NCBI GenBank assembly: GCA_014523525.1
Contig: JAATVL010000145.1
Span: 1 to 12,362 of the forward strand
DNA length: 12,362 bases
Source of the DNA: Nitrososphaerales archaeon TH703
Lineage (GTDB): Archaea > Thermoproteota > Nitrososphaeria > Nitrososphaerales > Nitrososphaeraceae
Direction of reading: 5' to 3'
Numbering within the stretch: position 1 is the stretch's first letter; each line of letters opens with the position of its first letter. Position numbers and translations under genes: made by a program. The notes below the pieces were generated by a model. It was given only the letters and a program-made list of their open reading frames with translations, was not told where the DNA came from and ran no database searches. Below are positions 1 to 6,860 of the stretch, one piece after another.

Positions 1-116
1 AACAGTTTCGCCTACCTTCCACAGAAAAATTTGCTAAAAATAATCACATAGACATCAAACTGCGTGAGAACATAATAGAAGTTATAAAAGATTTCAAAGA
101 AAATTTTCTAAGTTGA
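1..116 (+). CDS. C-terminal tail of an unidentified protein (partial)
   Basis: An open frame enters from the left edge (first full codon at position 3) and ends at a TGA at 114-116. It encodes about 37 residues, rich in Lys, Glu, Ile and Asn, with the amphipathic look of a terminal helix; the last residues read KDFKENFLS. The rest of the gene lies outside the window, so I cannot name a family. It points towards the end of the minus-strand integrase, 20 bases away, so the two genes are convergent. An open frame of this length could also be chance in AT-rich DNA; the charged, soluble composition favours a real gene. Confidence 0.45.
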   Translation, partial: QFRLPSTEKFAKNNHIDIKLRENIIEVIKDFKENFLS

Positions 117-136
117 TCGACAAATTGAAATGAAGT

Positions 137-1228
137 TCAAATCTTCTTTAATACTTCCTTCTTCACCTTAGCCAGTTTTGGATTTACTTGTATAATCGAA
201 AGTATCCTGTCCAGTTTTTCGTCGGTCTGCTGTCTTAACTTTTTCATATCTCTCTGATGTTCCAGTTTCATTAATGTGATTTCATCTTGTTCCTGCTTAA
301 CTTGCTCTAATTCCCTATGAAGCCTGTTCTCTTCGTTAATTGTCAGTTTGTTTACTGCTTTTTCATATTCTTGAAACATTTCTTCTTCAGTAGGCCTATA
401 GTAACAAGATGCTAGACCTATCTTGTGACCCAATAACATTTCCCTTATCTCTGGGTTTATCTTTAAATTGATTAATTGAGTTGTAAAGAACTTGCGGAAG
501 CCGTGACTTTCTTTAACCTCGCCAGTCCTGACTCCTGACCTCTTTATTAGCTGAACAATAGTCCATTTCAACATGCCTAATGTCATTTGCTTTGGACTAC
601 GGGCGCGAAATTGGTCTCTTTTGTTGAAATGCTCTCTTATAAGATATGAGTTTTTGTCTAGTTTTTCGCCGTAACGAGCGCGCATATCCAAATAAAAATC
701 AACTGCCCTCTTGCATTCTGGCGTTATGAATGTGAAATACTCCTCCCTTTCATTTTCGTAAACTGTGAGCTTTCTATTATTATCGTCTAAATCTCTGAGT
801 CTCAAATATGGTAAGGCCCCGCGTCGTATGCCTGCAGATACCATTAATAATATGACAACGCGCATCCTCTCGTCGGCAAATTCCAATATTTTAGAAATTT
901 CTTCGTGTGTATACGCCCTGTCTTTTCTCACTCTGCTTTGAAGTGGTATGAACTTATTTATCTTTGAGATATTCAAGACCACATCATTTATTTTGTAAAA
1001 GGCGAATACGGCAGCAGCATAGTTATGAATTGCAGAATAACCTTTGCCTCTTGCCTTCATATCTGTGATAAAGTCAATTATTTTGTGCTCTATCAATCTA
1101 GGGTTATTTCCACAAAAAATGTCTTCATTTATACCTACAAATTCTTGATATTTTTTGAAGTATCCATCATATGCCTTCTTTGTATGCGGTGATCTGATTG
1201 ACGATAAGAAGAGCTCTAGCGCTTGCAT
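137..1228 (-). CDS. tyrosine recombinase / integrase with coiled-coil tail
   Basis: This 363-residue protein is a site-specific recombinase of the tyrosine recombinase (phage integrase, XerC/D-like) family. Such enzymes cut and rejoin DNA through a covalent 3'-phosphotyrosine to integrate, excise or resolve elements. Residues 1-90 form the SAM-like core-binding domain (the start SPHTKKAYDGYFKKYQEF is typical). Residues 100-285 form the catalytic domain, with Arg135 (AGIRRGAL), His242 and Arg245 (HGFR), His268 (LGHK) and the nucleophile Tyr276 or Tyr277 (SCYYRPT). All key residues are present, so it should be active. After the tyrosine there are about 85 more residues, with a strongly charged coiled coil at about 298-347, which simple Xer proteins lack. 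A TATA-like box lies about 27 bases upstream, suggesting a leaderless mRNA starting at the ATG. No flanking tRNA gene or clear att repeat is visible. The family call is sure; the element it mobilises is unknown. Confidence 0.92.
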   Translation of the reverse strand: MQALELFLSSIRSPHTKKAYDGYFKKYQEFVGINEDIFCGNNPRLIEHKIIDFITDMKARGKGYSAIHNYAAAVFAFYKINDVVLNISKINKFIPLQSRVRKDRAYTHEEISKILEFADERMRVVILLMVSAGIRRGALPYLRLRDLDDNNRKLTVYENEREEYFTFITPECKRAVDFYLDMRARYGEKLDKNSYLIREHFNKRDQFRARSPKQMTLGMLKWTIVQLIKRSGVRTGEVKESHGFRKFFTTQLINLKINPEIREMLLGHKIGLASCYYRPTEEEMFQEYEKAVNKLTINEENRLHRELEQVKQEQDEITLMKLEHQRDMKKLRQQTDEKLDRILSIIQVNPKLAKVKKEVLKKI

Positions 1229-1232
1229 GTAT

Positions 1233-1267
1233 ATACTGTCTAAAAGACCAGCTAATAAAGACAGTAT
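1233..1267. promoter_or_regulatory. inverted repeat over the integrase core promoter (candidate operator)
   Basis: A perfect 9-bp inverted repeat, ATACTGTCT at 1233-1241 and AGACAGTAT at 1259-1267, is separated by 17 bases. Between the arms, reading on the minus strand, TTTATTA (1253-1259) sits about 27 bases before the integrase ATG and is the best TATA box. The left arm covers about -5 to -13 relative to that ATG. This placement suits a repressor site that blocks the transcription factors at the integrase promoter. It might instead be a recombinase arm-type site. The repeat is seen; its role is inferred. Confidence 0.4.
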
Positions 1268-1280
1268 TTGCTATACCAAA

Positions 1281-1290
1281 TTCATATATT
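1281..1290 (+). promoter_or_regulatory. TATA box of the SRPBCC gene
   Basis: TTCATATATT is centred about 26 bases before the ATG at 1312. This is the usual archaeal distance from TATA box to transcription start, so the mRNA is probably leaderless and the ATG at 1312 is preferred over in-frame starts at 1198 (TTG) and 1294 (ATG). Confidence 0.45.
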
Positions 1291-1311
1291 GGCATGGATT
1301 TCGATTACATT

Positions 1312-1731
1312 ATGGTCAATTTCCATACAGCAAAGAAGATCAACGCTCCTGTTTCCGAGGTCTGGAAAATTTTGTCCGACGTTGATAGAGAACCTGAATT
1401 CTGGCATGGAACAAAATCCATTAAAAACATAACCAAATCAGATAAAGTAGTGGAGAGAGAAGTTGTGATTGCTTTCAAGAATTCAGTTTGTAAAGAAACC
1501 GTTACAATAGATCCAATGAAGTCTATTACAACAGAAATTACAGACGGGCCACTAAAGGGAAAAAAGGTAGTTGTCATTAATCCCGATGGAGACCAGGAAA
1601 GTATAGTTGACGTAGAATGGGATATTAGACTATCAGGTTTCATGGGAATTTTTTCAAAGATGGTTAAAAAACATATTCTAGAAGGTACGAACGATGCGTT
1701 AGAAAGAATCTCAAAAGTGGTCGAAAAATAG
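1312..1731 (+). CDS. SRPBCC / START-like fold protein (polyketide cyclase or Coq10-like)
   Basis: A 139-residue protein with the SRPBCC (Bet v1/START-like) pattern. It has an N-terminal strand with the signature INAPVSEVWKILSDVDREPEFW, repeated amphipathic strands in the middle, and a long C-terminal helix (about 113-139, with HILEGTNDALERISKVVEK) that would close the hydrophobic pocket. Relatives bind small hydrophobic ligands or quinones (Coq10, polyketide cyclases, RatA-like proteins); no specific ligand can be read here. No signal peptide or membrane segment is seen, so it is probably cytoplasmic. The frame stays open upstream to a TTG at 1198, but that region overlaps the integrase start and promoter. 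The ATG at 1312 fits the family's N terminus and the TATA box. The TAG stop is followed at once, in the same frame, by a fragment of an MntR-type regulator. Confidence 0.75.
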   Translation: MVNFHTAKKINAPVSEVWKILSDVDREPEFWHGTKSIKNITKSDKVVEREVVIAFKNSVCKETVTIDPMKSITTEITDGPLKGKKVVVINPDGDQESIVDVEWDIRLSGFMGIFSKMVKKHILEGTNDALERISKVVEK

Positions 1732-2016
1732 TCTCCAAGCGTCACCAAAATGATCCAACGATTGGACAAAAGTGGATATCTAAACTATGAAAAATATAGG
1801 TGTATAAGACTAACAGATGAAGGAATTAAAATAGCTAAAAGTATACGGAATAGACACGAGATTTTGGCTGAATTCTTTAGAATCATAGGAGTTGATGACG
1901 AAATTGCAAATAATTATGCAGAAGGAATAGAGCATCATTTACATCATGAAACACTAAAGAAATTGGAGGAATTTATGATCGCAATGAAGAACAAGTCAAC
2001 ATCGACTATTGATTGA
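1732..2016 (+). pseudogene. 5'-truncated MntR/DtxR-family metal-dependent regulator
   Basis: The 94 codons from 1732 to the TGA align, from memory, with Bacillus subtilis MntR from about residue 36 onward. Shared features are SVTKM of the recognition helix, YEKYR of the wing, and RHEIL...FFRIIGVDD...EGIEHHL of the dimerisation and metal-binding domain. The metal ligands equivalent to His77, Glu99, Glu102 and His103 are present at the right spacing (fragment residues 42, 64, 67 and 68). The first 35 residues are missing, including the ligands equivalent to Asp8 and Glu11 and the first helices of the winged helix. The sequence directly upstream is instead the end of the SRPBCC gene. Translation could start at the ATG at 1750, giving 88 residues, but without most of the DNA-binding domain. 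I read it as a remnant left by recombination. A functional dimerisation-only protein is possible but less likely. Confidence 0.75.
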
Positions 2017-2063
2017 ATTTATTCACATCAGTTAAGTTTATTTTGAATTATCAACAGGATATA

Positions 2064-3818
2064 CTACTTTAATTCTTTAAGTAAAGTATCTACTTTTAAT
2101 GTATTGATAATATCCATTTTTTTTGCCCATCCTCTTCTTGCCTGACCTATTCCAAATAAAAGGTAAGCAAAATGGACAGGATGATGCGCATCAGAATTTA
2201 TGGCCAGTTTTACTCCATTTTGTACTGCCAATCGTATATGTTCATCTCTTAAATCCAACCTATTATAACTGGAATTGATTTCAAGAACAGTTCTGGTCTC
2301 ACACGCAGTATTAATTATTTTATCTACGTCTATTGAATAACCTTCCCTTTTGTTTATTATTCTACCTGTAGGGTGAAACAATATGTCTATGCTTGGGTTT
2401 TTTGCTGCCTTGATAAGTCTCTCCGTTTGAATATCCTTGGACAATGAAAAATTTGAGTGTATTGAAGCTCCTACGATATCTAGCTTATCCAATACATTAT
2501 TGACTATATCAAGGGTACCGTCTTTAAGAATGTTGACTTCGGCAGAACTCAAAATCCTAAACCTACTATCAGTTGAGTATTCGTTTATAACATCATTTAA
2601 TTCTCGTATTTTATTTATTTGGTCTAGCAGTTGGTTTTCATCCAAACCATTTGCCAATCTAAGGCTCTTTGTATGATCAGTAACTGCGATATAATCTAAT
2701 CCAAATTTTTTTCTTGCCTGTAAAGCCATATCTTTTATTGACTTTGTACCATCGGTTTTTTCACTATGTGTGTGGAGGTCTCCTTTTAGATCACCATATT
2801 CTATTAAATCCAATCTCTCCTTTTGATTATTAGAAAAATACTCAATTTCGCCACAATTTTCCCTTAGTTCAGGTGGGATATAATGAAGGTGGAGTTTTTC
2901 ATAAATTTCTTGTTCATCGTCTCCGGCAATTTGTTTCTTTTTTTTGGTAAATAGACCCCATTCATTAAGATGAAGTCCAATTGAAATAGCCAAATTGCGT
3001 AACGAAATATTGTGATCCTTGTTTCCAGTAAAATATTGTGAAGCGGATCCAAAGCTTTCTTCAGGAACTACCAATAAATCAACACCAATTCCATTGCTAA
3101 GTTCAACAAATGCTTTTGCTTTGCCTTTACCCTTAATTTCTTCGACTTCAGGCATATTGACAAAAAAGTTAACCACTTTTTCTGGTTCTTTTGTAGAGAC
3201 TAAAATATCAATATCTCCAATAGTCTCTTTCATACGCCTGAAAGAACCTACAGCTGCACAGCGAATCACACTATCTTCGGTGGTCAATCTGCTCTCTATA
3301 TTTTTTATCAGAGGATAAACATCTCCCAGTAAGTATCTGGTTTTATTTTTTTTTGAAAGTTGAATCGTTCTCAGGATATTCTCTTCTTTCATCTTTGAAA
3401 AACCCTTTAACTTTGCGATTCTTCCTTCAGATGCTGCTTTTTCTAAATCAGATATGCCGTTGATTTTCACTTTCTCATAAAGTATCTTTATTGTCTTGGG
3501 ACCTATTCCTCTCATATTATAAAATTCAGATATCTTGAGGGGTATTTTCGTCGTTAACTCTTGATGATAATCGATTTTATGTGACTTGATAAATTCCTCT
3601 ATCTTTAATGAAATAGCATTACCAATCGAAGGTATTTTGCGAAGACCCTGAATACCATTTTTAAGATATATTTCTTCAAGTCCCACAGTCAAATTCTCGA
3701 TTACATCTGCAGCCTTTTCATATGCCCTAACCTTGTAGATGGTATTTGGATCATTTTCCGCTATCTGGATAAGGTATGCAATTTCACGAAATATTCTGAC
3801 AATTTCAACATTTTTCAT
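2064..3818 (-). CDS. polX: family X DNA polymerase with PHP domain (PolX)
   Basis: This 584-residue protein has the full domain order of bacterial and archaeal PolX, a gap-filling DNA repair polymerase that also carries a Mn/Zn-dependent 3'-5' exonuclease or AP-site processing activity. Residues 1-80 form the 8-kDa-like domain with a helix-hairpin-helix (RKIPSIGNAIS). A second hairpin is near 103-110 (RGIGPKTI). The nucleotidyltransferase core has Asp202 and Asp204 (GDIDIL) and the third carboxylate Asp247 (GVDLLV). From about 345 to 584 lies a PHP domain with complete-looking metal ligands: His349 and His351 (DLHTH), Asp356, His382 (TDHT), Glu427 (SAEV), His454 (ASIHSN), His482 (FHP), Asp543 and His545 (NSDAHH). 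Length is normal for the family and the gene is intact. It stands alone, convergent with the MntR remnant (47-base gap) and divergent from the radical SAM gene. It probably acts in base excision repair. Confidence 0.95.
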   Translation of the reverse strand: MKNVEIVRIFREIAYLIQIAENDPNTIYKVRAYEKAADVIENLTVGLEEIYLKNGIQGLRKIPSIGNAISLKIEEFIKSHKIDYHQELTTKIPLKISEFYNMRGIGPKTIKILYEKVKINGISDLEKAASEGRIAKLKGFSKMKEENILRTIQLSKKNKTRYLLGDVYPLIKNIESRLTTEDSVIRCAAVGSFRRMKETIGDIDILVSTKEPEKVVNFFVNMPEVEEIKGKGKAKAFVELSNGIGVDLLVVPEESFGSASQYFTGNKDHNISLRNLAISIGLHLNEWGLFTKKKKQIAGDDEQEIYEKLHLHYIPPELRENCGEIEYFSNNQKERLDLIEYGDLKGDLHTHSEKTDGTKSIKDMALQARKKFGLDYIAVTDHTKSLRLANGLDENQLLDQINKIRELNDVINEYSTDSRFRILSSAEVNILKDGTLDIVNNVLDKLDIVGASIHSNFSLSKDIQTERLIKAAKNPSIDILFHPTGRIINKREGYSIDVDKIINTACETRTVLEINSSYNRLDLRDEHIRLAVQNGVKLAINSDAHHPVHFAYLLFGIGQARRGWAKKMDIINTLKVDTLLKELK

Positions 3819-4064
3819 TTCATAATTTTATATATCCTGTGTAAGTCACGTAATAATAAATTTAGTCTTTAAAACTGGAGCTAGGGTGAAATTCATATCA
3901 TGGTTAGGCGGATCCATTCAATATTATCTCTAAATTCGGAATAAATCAGTTACATAGATATCTATTACCGCCATGAACCTAATATCTGAATTCAACCCTT
4001 GAATCACTTTGAGTTCAATTTTTTTCCACACAAGTTAAATGGTATAAGAATACTAATAGGTATC
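3819..4064. other. divergent intergenic region between polX and the radical SAM gene
   Basis: The 246 bases hold no convincing gene, only frames of under 20 codons. TTAAATGGTATAAG at 4035-4048 is a plausible TATA region for the radical SAM gene, about 20-30 bases before its ATG. On the minus strand a TATATAAAAT-like box at 3826-3835 lies only about 13 bases before the polX ATG, too close for a normal archaeal promoter of a leaderless message starting there, so the polX promoter stays unassigned. Confidence 0.4.
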
Positions 4065-4949
4065 ATGATTGAACTTGGATACGATTATCCGCTCTATAGG
4101 CCTCCTTCAGAAGCTAATTCGGTTATATTTCAGATTACTTTGGGATGTTCCTTTAACAAGTGTTCATTTTGTAATATGTATAGAACTAAAGAATACTCTG
4201 AGAGGCCGTGGGCAGAAATCAAAAGCGAAATCGATATTGTATCTAAATCATATCCTCAAACCGAAAAGGTATTTCTCGCAGATGGCGATGCGTTAAACCT
4301 CTCAACAGAAAAATTGATTCAAGTCTTGGATTATGTTAAGGAAAAATTTCCAAATTTAAAGAGAATTTCTTGTTATGCAATGCCGAAAAATCTCCTTCAG
4401 AAAAGATCTGATGAGTTGACTTTACTCAACGAAAGGGGACTAAATATGTTGTATGTCGGAATAGAAACAGGGCAAGATATACTACTGAAAAAAATAACCA
4501 AAGGAGCCACTTCAAAGGGAATTATTGATGCATGCAACAGGGCAAAAAAAAGCGGGTTCATTATCTCCTGTATGATTATTTTGGGTATTGGTGGTAAGAA
4601 ATATTCAATTGAACATATAAAAGAAACAGCTAAAGTAGTAAGTGAAGTTTCACCAAACTTTCTAGCTGCCTTGACACTAATTCTTGAGGATGGTGTATAT
4701 GATGAGTTTATGCAAAAATTTGGTGAACCATTTGAATTTTTGGATGATTCATTAATACTTAATGAGCTTGAAATTCTAGTCGGTAGCATTGCACCTTCTT
4801 CTTCTATTGTCTTTAGGGCTAATCATGCTTCAAATGTATATTCGATTGGTGGGAACTTGCCAGAAGACAGGGATAAAATGATTCAATTAATAAGAAGCTT
4901 AAAAGAACATCCTGAATTATTAAAACCAAGGGTATTACGTAGATTTTAA
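4065..4949 (+). CDS. radical SAM protein of unknown substrate
   Basis: A 294-residue radical SAM enzyme. The cluster motif is GCSFNKCSFC with Cys28, Cys33 and Cys36. This gives CX4CX2C rather than the canonical CX3CX2C, a spacing I recall from a family that begins, as here, with YPLYRPPSEA and reads GCS(H/F)NKC(T/S)FC. Other barrel motifs follow: LADGDAL (71-77, the SAM-binding GGE-like strand), YVGIETG (130-136) and ILGIGG (172-177). No extra cluster domain, B12-binding domain or membrane segment is seen. Relatives are labelled only as radical SAM or Elp3/MiaB/NifB-fold proteins, so the reaction cannot be named. The open frame reaches a TTG at 3999, but the ATG at 4065 gives the conserved N terminus and follows a TATA-like element. 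It has no operon partner: its promoter faces polX and a long gap follows. Confidence 0.85.
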   Translation: MIELGYDYPLYRPPSEANSVIFQITLGCSFNKCSFCNMYRTKEYSERPWAEIKSEIDIVSKSYPQTEKVFLADGDALNLSTEKLIQVLDYVKEKFPNLKRISCYAMPKNLLQKRSDELTLLNERGLNMLYVGIETGQDILLKKITKGATSKGIIDACNRAKKSGFIISCMIILGIGGKKYSIEHIKETAKVVSEVSPNFLAALTLILEDGVYDEFMQKFGEPFEFLDDSLILNELEILVGSIAPSSSIVFRANHASNVYSIGGNLPEDRDKMIQLIRSLKEHPELLKPRVLRRF

Positions 4950-5341
4950 TATTATGAACATAACAATTTAGAAACACGGTTTGTTTCATGAATCTGATTA
5001 TTCGTACATCCGAACGATATTGACTATTTGATTCACTCGTCAAGACAGTTTGATAGAAGAATTTTGAATGAAATGAATTGAATATCACAGCTGGCGGCGG
5101 GACGAATTTAAAGAATTAGAGTAACAACCAATAACCCACCACCAGGTGTAGTTGAAGCGTTACCTTTAATTGTACAACAAACTATAAAACAATTATAACT
5201 CTTATCACATACGTTCAAAATCTATAAACAATCTAATAGCTAGTTCATCAATGGTTCAAAATAAAATTTTAGCTAGTACACTTATCAGAGAATTAAACTT
5301 GTACATAAATTAATCAACATCTGTATACTTCTATTAGTAAC
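4950..5341. other. gene-free region between the radical SAM gene and serS
   Basis: This 392-base gap lies between the 3' ends of two convergent genes. I see no protein gene and no tRNA. Its one notable feature is a GC-rich imperfect inverted repeat at 5091-5145 (listed separately). A short hairpin GAAAC/GTTTC near 4970-4988 could help end the radical SAM message, but it lacks a following T-run. An 8-base direct repeat, TAGCTAGT, occurs at 5237-5244 and 5270-5277. Confidence 0.4.
5091..5145 (-). ncRNA. candidate structured RNA: 11-bp stem in a convergent gap
   Basis: CTGGCGGCGGG (5091-5101) and CCCACCACCAG (5135-5145) form an inverted repeat matching at 9 of 11 positions. The two differences are C/T changes, so an RNA read from the minus strand would have a continuous 11-bp stem with two G-U pairs. 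A plus-strand RNA would have two C-A mismatches. This asymmetry favours a minus-strand RNA, either the far 3' region of the serS message or an independent transcript. The loop is 33 bases and AT-rich. No known RNA family is recognised. Confidence 0.3.
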
Positions 5342-6613
5342 TTATTTTATTTTTATTTCTTGTATCTCTCCCATGTATTTTCTTAATACATTCGGTACTA
5401 TTACGGTGCGATTATTTGTTTGATAATTTTCAAGAATTGCAACCATTGTGCGTTCCGTGGCGACAAGTGTACTATTCAGTGTATGTACTAGCTGTGTTTC
5501 ATCATTGACTTTTTCTCTATGACGTATACTTAATCTTCTCGACTGGAAATCAATACAATTAGAACATGATCCTATTTCTCTATACTGATTTTGTCCGGGC
5601 ATCCATGCTTCTATATCATAGGTCTTTGAAGAGACTTTGCCTGTACCCGCACTACACAACAGTACTACTCTAAATGGGATTTCTAAATTTTGGTAAAATC
5701 TTTCTGTGACATTTAACATTCTTTCGTGTTCATCAAATGAATTTAAGGAATCTGAGATCACAAATTGTTCCACTTTTTCGAACTGATGAACCCTGAAAAT
5801 TCCCTTCATGTCTTTACCATGTGCACCAGCCTCCTTTCGAAAGCATGGACTGATACTCGCATATCTTAAGGGCAGTTTTCTTGAGTCCAAAATTTCATCC
5901 ATGTGCATTGATGCCATTGCGTGCTCCGATGTACCAATCAAAAATAGATCTTCATTTTCAATTTTATAAATCACATCTTTAAAATCATCCATGATAATAG
6001 ACCCCTTAATAGCATCGTTCCTTAGCATAAATGGCGGTTGAATCAATTGGTAGCTATGTTCAGCAAGAAAGTCCAAGGCATAGTTTATCAAAGCCTGGTT
6101 CATTTTAACAAGCTCATCTTTTAAGAAATAAAATCGAGCTCCAGATATTTTTGCAGCTCTTTCCATATCAATTAGTCCAAGTGAATTGGCCAGATTAACA
6201 TGGTCGATCTTGAAGCCAGATTTAATGTAATCATCATGCATTCTGATAACAATATTATCCTTCTCACTATCTCCAGTTGGCACTGATTCATCTAAAATAT
6301 TGGGAATCGAGTAAATTAATTGAGAGTATCTTTTTTCTACTCTGCTTTTCTCGCCCTCCAAACTGTGCATCATCTCGCCAACATTTTTCATTTCATCGAG
6401 TTCTTTAATTACACTTTCTTGATTCTTTTTCTTCTTCGCAATACTTTGAGATAAAGTATTTTTTCTGTGTCTTAAATTCTGAGTTTCTATTATTAAATCA
6501 CGTCTTTTTTTGTCTAGATCCAATAGTTCGGAAAATGGATATTCGACTCTTCTTCTCTTTAGCATGTCTTTAATGTGGTGGGGATTATCCTTGAGAATCT
6601 TAGGATCAATCAT
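5342..6613 (-). CDS. serS: seryl-tRNA synthetase, class IIa
   Basis: This 423-residue enzyme charges tRNA-Ser (and tRNA-Sec where present) with serine in the cytoplasm. Residues 1-100 are the long antiparallel coiled coil that grips the tRNA variable arm (starting MIDPKILKDNPHHIKDML, then Lys/Glu-rich helices). The class II core follows: the TSEHA loop (228-232) that holds serine, motif 2 with Arg259 and Glu261 (CFRKEAG), and motif 3 with Arg388 (STLVATERTMVAILENYQ). REIGSCSNCIDFQSRR (345-360) is the usual SerRS signature. Length and motifs are those of the common bacterial/archaeal SerRS, not the rare methanogen type. The ATG overlaps the end of pcc1 by 8 bases (ATGATTGA), so its translation is probably coupled. 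It is the last gene of the rps15 operon. Confidence 0.97.
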   Translation of the reverse strand: MIDPKILKDNPHHIKDMLKRRRVEYPFSELLDLDKKRRDLIIETQNLRHRKNTLSQSIAKKKKNQESVIKELDEMKNVGEMMHSLEGEKSRVEKRYSQLIYSIPNILDESVPTGDSEKDNIVIRMHDDYIKSGFKIDHVNLANSLGLIDMERAAKISGARFYFLKDELVKMNQALINYALDFLAEHSYQLIQPPFMLRNDAIKGSIIMDDFKDVIYKIENEDLFLIGTSEHAMASMHMDEILDSRKLPLRYASISPCFRKEAGAHGKDMKGIFRVHQFEKVEQFVISDSLNSFDEHERMLNVTERFYQNLEIPFRVVLLCSAGTGKVSSKTYDIEAWMPGQNQYREIGSCSNCIDFQSRRLSIRHREKVNDETQLVHTLNSTLVATERTMVAILENYQTNNRTVIVPNVLRKYMGEIQEIKIK

Positions 6614-6860
6614 TAGATGTCACTATGCTTGATAACGATATGTGTTCTAGTAGTTCATCTATAGTATTAAGGAACGTTCCTGTCCCATTTTCGCAATAAA
6701 TGTCAATTACTAAATATTTGTTATGAGATTTAATATCAATCTTTAATCCTGCGGGGATACGAACATTATCTGGTGTTAATACATCGATAATAGTATCTAC
6801 TTCCTTCTTACTATCAAATTGTATTTTCATACTAGACTTGATATTAAACCCTTCTTTCAT
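6606..6860 (-). CDS. pcc1: KEOPS complex subunit Pcc1
   Basis: An 84-residue protein of the Pcc1/CTAG family. It is the small dimerising subunit of KEOPS, which with Kae1, Bud32 and Cgi121 makes the t6A modification at position 37 of ANN-reading tRNAs. The sequence shows a strand after the start (MKIQFDSKKEVDTIIDVL), the short Pro-Asp turn (TPDN) where family members often have PE, a second hydrophobic strand pair (GLKIDIKSHNKYLVIDIYCE), and a C-terminal helix with FLNTIDELL, matching the conserved slot of Pcc1 (R)xxxNsxLR. The first ATG overlaps the upstream stop as ATGA, which supports this start; an internal ATG at 6830 would give 74 residues. It overlaps serS by 8 bases. The match rests on pattern and size, since Pcc1 is weakly conserved; the operon context supports it. 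Confidence 0.72.
   Translation of the reverse strand: MKEGFNIKSSMKIQFDSKKEVDTIIDVLTPDNVRIPAGLKIDIKSHNKYLVIDIYCENGTGTFLNTIDELLEHISLSSIVTSND

Noticed and set aside
1198..1311. Upstream extension of the SRPBCC frame to a TTG at 1198
   Set aside because: It overlaps the integrase start, covers the promoter and inverted repeat, and adds residues not expected in the fold; the ATG at 1312 fits the TATA spacing.
1305..1769. Long minus-strand frame opposite the SRPBCC gene
   Set aside because: Shadow of the plus-strand gene; low-complexity Ser/Thr/Ile-rich translation without any family pattern.
3826..3835. Strong TATA-like box before polX on the minus strand
   Set aside because: It is only about 13 bases from the ATG, so a normal start site would fall inside the gene and no downstream start codon fits; not called as a promoter.
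3999..4064. TTG start of the radical SAM frame
   Set aside because: The 22 extra residues have no family counterpart, and the ATG at 4065 gives the conserved N terminus and follows a TATA-like element.
5237..5277. TAGCTAGT direct repeats as an attachment site or tRNA remnant
   Set aside because: Eight bases is too short, there is no tRNA fold nearby, and the integrase is over 4 kb away.
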